Source of the DNA: Lunularia cruciata | Lineage: Eukaryota > Streptophyta > Marchantiopsida > Lunulariales > Lunulariaceae | Direction of reading: 5' to 3' | Assembly (NCBI GenBank): GCA_948567375.1 | Contig: OX419760.1 | Coordinates: 28,024,001 to 28,088,000, forward strand | Length of the DNA: 64,000 nt | Part shown: in pieces, positions 57,043-64,000 of the stretch | How the letters are laid out: every line of letters starts with the position of its first letter | How positions within the stretch are numbered: the first letter of the stretch is position 1 | The notes under the pieces: generated by a model | The model's database searches: none | Told to the model about the DNA's origin: nothing | The model's input: only the letters and a program-made list of their open reading frames with translations | Translations under genes and position numbers: made by a program

Positions 57043-60000
57043 GGGCAATCAGATTGCTTGCTTCCCATTTCCATCGTGGTTAGGACCTCAAATGCGGTTC
57101 TAAAGAGGAAGAAGGTTGCGAGTCCGGGGGATTACAACCCATCGTGACGCGTATATTAGGGATTCCAGATAGTACGAGATTCACCATGATCTCCACCTTC
57201 ACATAAGAAAAGGAAAGGAGTGTAACACTCTGTTCCGTGTCCACAGTCCTTTACTTAGTTTTCACCCAAGCAACTTTATTGGGAGGTAGAGATCAAGTTC
57301 TAATCGCTTCAAATCTACAACACCAACTCTTGTTGTTCGGGCCAAGTAAGAGTTGCTATCCTTATTCATTGCTTATGTCTTACACGATGGACTTGTGTTG
57401 CGATCAAGACATTGCTTGACATCCAGAACGATTTGATTTCTAATCGACATGCATTCATGCATGTCAACTCCTACGAATCAAAGCCACTTTCAAGGAATGT
57501 AGTCGTCGATCCGCTTTAATCGCAATCACTGGGATGGTGGTTGAGGAAGTCGGATGATCTTATCGAGGAACTTTGGTGGTTGAGAATTTGAAATCAAGAC
57601 GATTTGGTTGAGGCAACCGAATGCTATTGATCAACAAAGTGAGAAAGTAAAAGATTTTGATGATCTTCCACGCTCATCATGGGAAAGCATCAAAATGAAT
57701 TGAATTCATTCGATGTGAGAACAAGGGAAGCCTCAAATGTACATGTCTCAGCCTTTGCATTTTGTGATATGCAAAGGGTGACGAAGCACGATGGCGTTTC
57801 TATGACTTCGTTCTTCGGACACGTCGGTTTAAAACGATTTGATTTTGATTGCTGCCTCTCGCACAACCGACACCATTTACATTATTTTGAATCGATACAG
57901 TTATCTATGATTTGAATAAGTTTTAGAATACAATTATGGAAATGGTAAGACCATCTCATTTCACTCACAACCAAACAACAAAGCTTACAGCACTTTATAT
58001 GACGATATTTTAAAAGTGGATAGAGAGCCCTAGAGGGATGAATCATTATTAGAAGTCAAGTGAAGACGTAAGAATTATCTTACTCAATTCAAAAACAAAC
58101 GAACGGTCAGCAATTAGTACAAATTCACTTTAAGTTAACTAGTTTATTACTGTGGAAAAGTAGTTCAATCTGTTTCTGCCAAAATTCTACGGCTACCGCA
58201 TTTTGCAATCAAACTATGTCCGGCCAGCATCTGCTCACCCACAGCTTCTTTTTGAGAATTTACGAAAATTTACATGACAGTTCCGTATCCAGAATCATAA
58301 GTATTTGAAGTTGTAATCATTCTGGATTTAGCAACGAGCAAAGTTCTCGTTACTAGTTACCACTTGACTGATGCAAACTTAGAGGAAGAGCACCGATTCT
58401 GATACTTAGAATTGCTGATATATTGACGGGTGGAAGGAAACCTTCTTCAAGTTCGTCAGTCCGGAAAAGCTGTCGCAAGCAGCCATCCGCACGACTAGCT
58501 GCATCTTTCTTGACCCAGTCGTGAGTGTGGGTTTGTCCTTTGTGCCGGAACTGCCGAACATGGGGTAGTCGAGAAATATGGTGGGGTACTTCTTCGTATC
58601 AACTGGAGATCCTTTCGTCAATGCTCAAGCTGCGCAGATGACTTTGCATGGTATCTAGTGCCGCCATGTGTTAGGTGAAAGCCAAGACTTTTTATTGACG
58701 TTATTCACTATAACGCTACGCAGAATTCCTCCCGACGTCCTCAAATTGCGGCTACGGAAGAATTTCACGGCAAGTTAAGACCAATTCGTAGTTGTAACTT
58801 AAGGGGTGAACTTGTTTCTGAGAGTCAAATCTCGACCCACTGAAGTGAATTTCAGGGTTCATGTTGTAACTCAAGGGCGCTCTTCTTTATGAGAGTCAAA
58901 TCTTCGACCCACCAACGTGACTTTCAGAGTTGATGTTGTAACTTATAGGCGAAATCTCGACCCAGCAACATATATTCAGAGTTGATATTCATTGACCGAG
59001 AAGAGCTTCAAGTTTCAACCATGATCGATAATATCAGTCAATGGTAATATGTTGACCATGTAGGCGATACTAGTTTTACTGTACAGTGTGTGCAAGACAT
59101 TCCCATGATAGCTTGCTTGCACGACCCATTGAAACTCCGGTTTGGAGCAACAGAAATCGCGGGTGGGCGGTCAGTTGGATTTATTGAGGATCTGAGCGAC
59201 AATGGACAATTCTTCTTCGATCAAATTAGCACTATATGTCTTGCGGACGATTGAAAATTCTCCTGATTAAACTTCAGGCCAGGTTCCGCCGACGTACATC
59301 CAGATATAGTCAGTCAATTAGTCAAATGTTTCCAAGACGTGTGTGCTGGGAGACTCCGTTGGTAATAATATACTGCGAACGTTTATGCGCGTTTCTTTAT
59401 GTGTGGTGATCAATCGACTGAATCTATACTTTCACTACATAACCGTATCAAGACGGACTGGTGACAGACGCTTTGGTCAAAAACATCTGGAAATTCCGAG
59501 TATTTGCTCTCCGAGGAATATGGAATTCTCCTTTTCTGCGCATTCTGTCAACGTCTCGAGCCGCCTAATAGTATGATCAGTAGAGTGATCAGCCGATTGT
59601 CCACCTTCGGTCAGGTAGATCTTGAAATAACGGTACGTTCAAGGGTGCTGGTAATCTCGATATATCTCCCGTGGATCTCGTGCAGATTACAGGAACAGCT
59701 CATGGACTCTCTTCTCTGTCGAATAAATAGAAGACTGAAAGCGATTGTTCCGCTGATGCGTCTGGACTTTACAGCCAGGGTATATTGTGGATCTTAGTTG
59801 CTGTTTGAGAGAAGCTTTTCCCTCGATTGTTTTTCTCATTCATCCACAGAGCTGTGTATCAGTGTTTCTTGGCTGCAGCAGTTGTTTACCTCGTGCTTTT
59901 CAGCTGGGTTAACAATGAATACAGCTCTTCGTGCCGTGTTTCCTGGAAGCACAGATATTGTTATTTGATTCAACTTACGATAGCAAGATAGTTTTGTTGG

Positions 60001-62300
60001 CAATTTCGTTCCCATTAAGGTAGTTCAACTGTGTTTGAAGAGCATCTTACCAAGTAATTTCTACGGATTGAAATTCGGGGGGTGGTGAGCTGTCCAGACG
60101 CAGTGTCAAGTAACACGCTGATTTATAATCAAGACCTTAAGCGAGTCAGCACCAAAAAGATTCAGCCACGTATTCAATGCTCAACGAACCGCCCATCAAA
60201 CTTGTAGACCAGAAACCTTTCCCTCGGCCGAAACAAATGCATGCACTGGTGATCGATTGATGGTGTCACGTACTGGACAAAACCCTGCCATATCAAGCGT
60301 GCAACTCCAGGGGACAAATGTGCCAACATCAGCACGAAAACGAACCAAGCTTAACCAAGCAAGAGTCAGACTGTAGTAACAATCTCACTCACGCACGCAT
60401 CGCATCCAAAATTTCGTGCAAAACTTGACATGGCTTTTCACAAACAGGTGGTTCAGTTCAGTTCAGCATATTCTCATGCATTATCTGCCCCAATTTTGCC
60501 TCCCTGATTGCAGGTCGAGCGGGCGGAGAGTTGAACAAGCACGAAAACAGATCACCAAGCACTCACTCTGCATCATTCACACACAGAGGCGGGACCAGGA
60601 GAGTGAGCGCCCCCCAACGAGAGGGAGCACAGGCACACGTTTCTCAGAATCGCTTGATGGCAGAAGCTTGCTAAAACCACTTCAACTGTGACCAATTCCC
60701 CAACAATGGCCTTTCATTCTCCAATTCCCATTTGCTTCACATTGGTTGCTCCTCTCTTCCACAGAGTGAAAGACGGATAAGGAACTGTGAGCGGGACATG
60801 AAAGCGGGAGTGGGGGCGACGAGGGGAGGAGAGAGAAGAAGAGGAGCCTTAGAGAATCTCACAAATCCCAAATGTGCATTGGTTTATTAGTTTATCAAAT
60901 GTATATCAGTTTACAGTTCTTGTTTTCGATATCCAATTCCGGTTCTCCCCTTGATCTTGCATATTTGAAGGCAACTGGACCTAAAACGGATATGATTTTA
61001 ATTGATGCCGTTGTCGTGCTTGTAGATGTTTCTTATCTTTCTCTTCTATTATTTTTCCAGGTTTGATATAACCTTGATTAGTATTTGGAAATTAATCGCA
61101 AGATTAATGAATTTCCTATAATGAAATTAAGTTTATTTACTTCAATTTTAAAATTCGAGTCGAGATAAATGGATTTCCTATAATACAATCAACTTTATTT
61201 TCTTCATTTTTCAGTTTCGGTTCAATTGGTACCCAAATTGAAGGTTATTAGTTAGTTTAAAGGTTATATGGAAATACAAATATTTTTTGTTGTTATATTT
61301 TGGTTTTCCATTTGAATTTGAACGCAATTGAAAATTCTTTTCTCAAGTTTGATTCCATGCCTATCTGAATCTAAAGGTTTTTATTCCATTTTTATCTAAA
61401 TTGAAAGTTAATATTTTAGTTTATAAATTATAAGTTAATAAATTTATTTATTATAATTTTAGTTCCAAATGTATAAATATAAAAGCTAGTGTGAACACTT
61501 TGTGAAAATATTAGCTAACTTTTGAATGCTTTGAGTAAATCTTTTAATATAGGAGTAATGTTTTGAGATTTATGTCTCTAATCTATCCGTTTTATTGGAT
61601 TCAAATTCAAAACTATTGAGAGGTAAATACAAGGTATTAAGATTTATAGTTTTTAGTGTATTGAGAATTATCATTTACTCAAGTAAAGTCAAATATCATT
61701 AATTTATGGTTTTATAAATATTTGGAGATATATGATAGAACATCTTATGTTATTAGATGATTTGATCATCTATAATTAGCTATGATTAGCTATGATTTCA
61801 CTTCCGTGTGGTGTTGTTAGGAATGGATCAAGATATCACTTGCTCAACCAGTTATAAACTTTTTACCTAACAACAAATAAATACCTGTGTGAGAGTGTAC
61901 AGGATTATGATTGGATGACTCATATGCGCATGGGAGATGTTTATCATATTGACATATGGTATTATACATGCTATATATATATATCTCTTTCTTGACAATT
62001 TTAGGTATAGCAATTAAGTCATGAGGGTGTATAACATCCAAAGAGTTCCGTTTGAAACTATTTGAGATAATTTTTTGATGTTCATGTTTATTCCATAAGC
62101 TTTCTTGTATATTTTATGATGAGATTAGACAAGCTTCTGCTAACCACTTAATGATGAGTGAATATGGTTCTTATTTCTTTATTCTCATGAAGGTGTCTTC
62201 TTTATATTAGAGTGGAGTATGCCTAATAAAGAGAAATTGCTATTAAAGTTCTGTAAATCCCAGGTTAAAGGATTGTAGTCCCTTACAATAGAAGTTAAAT
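57043..62300. other. Intergenic region, no gene recognised
   Basis: Mixed composition to 60,860, then AT-rich. Contains a degenerate tandem repeat at 58,791 and a purine-rich stretch at about 60,770-60,850 (gggcgacgaggggaggag and similar), which could be a promoter or leader of an unrecognised gene. Open frames such as 58406-58621 (-), 59504-59797 (+) and 60416-60691 (+) have no recognisable domains. Confidence 0.5.
58791..58986. repeat. Degenerate ~72-bp tandem repeat, three units
   Basis: Units start with gttgtaact at 58791, 58863 and 58935; each contains tc(a)aatct(t)cgaccca and ends (gg/ga)gtt(c/g)at. The third unit is shortened to about 52 bases. Confidence 0.88.
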
Positions 62301-62302
62301 TG

Positions 62303-62490
62303 GGTTGCATGTTTAAAGGATAGTTTTAATCTAAGAACACTATAGATGTTACTCAAGTAGCATTGCACGACCCAAGATTATAGGATCTTGGTTGCATGTT
62401 TAAAGAGATAGTTTATTCATAAAACACTATAGATTCTACTCAATTAGTATTGCACAACCTATATGATATAGTATGATATAAGATCTTGGG
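62303..62490. repeat. ~97-bp tandem repeat, two units
   Basis: ggttgcatgtttaaag occurs at 62303 and 62400, each followed by a block with acactatagat, actcaa(g/t)tag and attgcac(g/a)acc. The two units are about 80% alike. Confidence 0.82.
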
Positions 62491-63015
62491 TTGTGCTAGA
62501 GAGTAGAGAGTATAGTAGAGTGGTATAAACTCTCCACCCTTTATCTATAGTTATCTCACTAACAAGAACATTTCCTCTTATACCTATTATATACAAGGGA
62601 GAGAGAGTATAATGATCTTAAAGTATCAACTTGAGGAATTAGTATGTATTGATACATTGATTTTTGCCCATGCATTTTGTATGACCCTCTGCCTATCCTT
62701 GGAGCGCTTACAAAGGATGGTTTATGAGTATCTAAAAGATTACTTTCAAGCAAATGATCCCTCCAAATCTTTCTTAGCTTTCTTGTAGTGTTCCAAATAA
62801 CTATAATAATAGTGAAGGAATAGATTCTTATATCAACTATTCTAGTGCTAATTACTAGTTACCATCTCATTATGGAAAACAACACAAAGTGCTTTAGGTA
62901 AATTGTTATTTGCAAGGCTCATGTGCCTTGTTAGCCGTACCATTGTCATCTAGCATCATTTTAAATTTATAATAATAACTTAATTTACATCAATTTGGAA
63001 TTACCACACTAGGAG
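62491..63015. other. AT-rich DNA left of element E
   Basis: AT-rich with no gene or repeat that I recognise. The pentamer directly left of the LTR is aggag (63011-63015); its partner duplication would be outside the window. Confidence 0.5.
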
Positions 63016-63431
63016 TGGAAAAGACCGAGGAGAGAAATAGGAGAATGGAAACTCACATTGGGACACTAGAATGAGGGAAAACTCTGAATCCTAGCATGAG
63101 CTTCGGCCTTGGTACTTATAGGTAGCATACAAGACCCTTGAAGCTTCTCAAGAAGCTTCCTTGAGCAGCTTTCTTGGAGTGCAAGCCAAGTTAACTAGGA
63201 AGCTTCTCAAGAAGCTTCCTTGTAGAAGCCGCCTACTTGGCGTGCAAGCTAAGCTAGTTAGAAGCTTCTAGAAACTTCCTTCTAGAAGCTACCTGCTTAG
63301 GGCGCAAGTTAACTAGTTGGGAAGCTTCCTAAGAAGCTTCTTAGATGCTTCTAGAATATTCTAGGCTATTTTGTCTTATTCTCTACTTCGTAAGCCCGAC
63401 TAACTTCGTCACTAAACTCCATATTGTTACA
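63016..63431 (-). repeat. 3' LTR of element E
   Basis: On the minus strand starts TGTAACAATATGGAG at 63431 and ends at 63016 (TCTTTTCCA). 416 bp, aligning with both LTRs of element B. Carries the GAA/TTC arrays described separately. Confidence 0.9.
63137..63356 (-). promoter_or_regulatory. Heat-shock-element-like arrays in the LTR of element E
   Basis: GAAGCTTCTAGAAACTTC at 63261-63278 is four alternating GAA/TTC units with 2-base spacing. Further GAAgcTTC pairs separated by 4 bases (gaagcttctcaagaagcttc) lie near 63,140 and 63,200, and again near 63,320. The same arrangement as in element B, so it is a family trait and not a chance match in one copy. Confidence 0.66.
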
Positions 63432-63443
63432 TATTCCCCCGCC

Positions 63444-64000
63444 GCTAGTTGGTGATGTCCTCGTCGCCAGTGAAGCTTCGAATTCCTTGATGGTCATCTG
63501 TGCATTTTGGAGGTGAGAAAGAGGTTCCCATGTGGCACATGAAGGGGGTAACCTTTCCAAAGGACCTTGTACTCCGTATGTTGGCGACGGCCTCGTTGAA
63601 TATGGCGACGCGCAAGGATACAATCAACTTCGTACTCCTCATGATCATTGATAGGGACAGGAAGAGGGGGAGGTTGGACTCGAGAGGAAAAGGAAGAAGG
63701 GTTAGGAACAAAGGGTTTCAACTTGGAAACATGAAAGATAGGATGGATACGCATGTGACAAGGTAAGGCAAGACGATAAGCAACAAGAGAGATAATGTGG
63801 GTGATATCAAAGGGTCCTATCCAATTAGGAGCAAGTTTACAAACTTGGGTATCAAGTGGGAGAGGGAGGTTACTAGAGGATAACATGACTTTATCACCAA
63901 CTTCAAAGGTGAGATCACGACGATGATGGTCTGCATATGGTTTTTGGCGATTCTGAGCAACAAGGAGGTGAGATTTGGCTTGTTGGAGAGATTGGGATAT
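63444..64000 (-). pseudogene. Integrase C-terminus and chromodomain of element E
   Basis: Minus strand from the window edge: SHLLVAQNRQK, then MLSSSNLPLPLDTQ, KLAPNWIGPFDITHIIS (the GPF/Y module), HPIFHVSKLKPF, and a chromodomain EEYEVDCILARR, EYKVLWKGYPLH, with a one-base shift after which WEPLSHLQNA and EFEAS continue in the next frame. The GPF/Y module and chromodomain are features of chromovirus integrases and target insertion to heterochromatin. One frameshift in the chromodomain makes this copy probably defective. Confidence 0.9.

Larger units (their letters stand above)
63016..64000 (-). mobile_element. Element E: chromodomain Ty3/gypsy, partial, same family as B
   Basis: Minus strand, 3' end only; the rest is beyond the window. 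It has a 3' LTR (63016-63431), a clear polypurine tract (ggcgggggaata, 63432-63443) and the end of the integrase-chromodomain frame. It is less decayed than element B, with an open frame of 130 codons and fewer stops, and therefore younger. Confidence 0.93.

Noticed and set aside
57074-57150. tRNA-like stretch next to tail copy 3: tggttagg (box A-like) and ggttgcgagtcc (box B-like)
   Set aside because: Box B has an extra base, the spacing is slightly long, and no acceptor or anticodon stem can be formed. Copies 1 and 2 of the tail lack it. A decayed tRNA-derived SINE remains possible but is not supported.
1-64000. CRISPR array, bacterial operon or phage content
   Set aside because: No regularly spaced repeats with unique spacers, no Shine-Dalgarno-led gene clusters; introns and plant retroelements show a plant nuclear genome.

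Overview
This is nuclear DNA of a plant (streptophyte). Genes have GT-AG introns, and three host genes are recognisable: a fasciclin-domain membrane protein, a nine-exon TVP38/TMEM64 (DedA/VTT) membrane protein and an intronless armadillo-repeat protein. I see no rRNA, tRNA or CRISPR. The retroelement families look like those I associate with bryophyte- or charophyte-grade plants, but the sequence alone does not settle the species.

Layout. 1-2.9 kb is AT-rich non-coding DNA. About 2.9-35.5 kb is a nest of decayed retroelements. An unclassified element (U1, 2.9-5.8 and 16.8-18.3 kb) is split by an ~11 kb minus-strand Ty3/gypsy element (A), which is itself split by a 1.4 kb solo LTR (S). A second copy of the unclassified family (U2, 18.9-22.4 and 28.6-29.3 kb) is split by a plus-strand chromodomain Ty3/gypsy element (B, 22,374-28,610), which carries a 597-bp solo LTR (C1) with a perfect 5-bp target duplication. 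Next come AT-rich DNA, a minus-strand LINE-like reverse-transcriptase relic (31.7-34.7 kb) and another solo LTR (C2). From 36 kb the base composition is more balanced and the host genes appear: FAS1-like (36.5-37.3 kb, +), TVP38-like (44.6-47.8 kb, -) and ARM repeat (53.8-55.7 kb, -), separated by long non-coding stretches. The window ends in a partial minus-strand copy (E) of the B family.

Main discovery. Element A encodes, in order, Gag with a zinc knuckle, an aspartic protease, a C5-cytosine DNA methyltransferase (DNMT) domain, reverse transcriptase, RNase H, integrase, and a PHD finger ending at the polyprotein stop codon. The DNMT shows motif I, an intact catalytic PCQ, the EN(V/I) motif, and motif VIII-, IX- and X-like blocks. 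It is thus a retrotransposon carrying both a chromatin-writing and a chromatin-reading domain. Retrotransposon-borne DNMTs have been reported, to my knowledge, in dinoflagellates and charophyte algae; this copy with a C-terminal PHD finger deserves follow-up. This copy is dead, with many stops, a frameshift, YIDD changed to YIDN and a lost PHD cysteine.

Second discovery. The LTRs of the B/E chromodomain family carry runs of alternating GAA/TTC units matching perfect heat-shock elements just upstream of the LTR TATA box, suggesting a heat-responsive retrotransposon promoter. Other structures include a perfect 42-bp palindrome at 49,523, a hairpin at the duplication junction inside LTR S, and three dispersed copies of a structured ~90-nt tail that adjoins the LINE-like relic.
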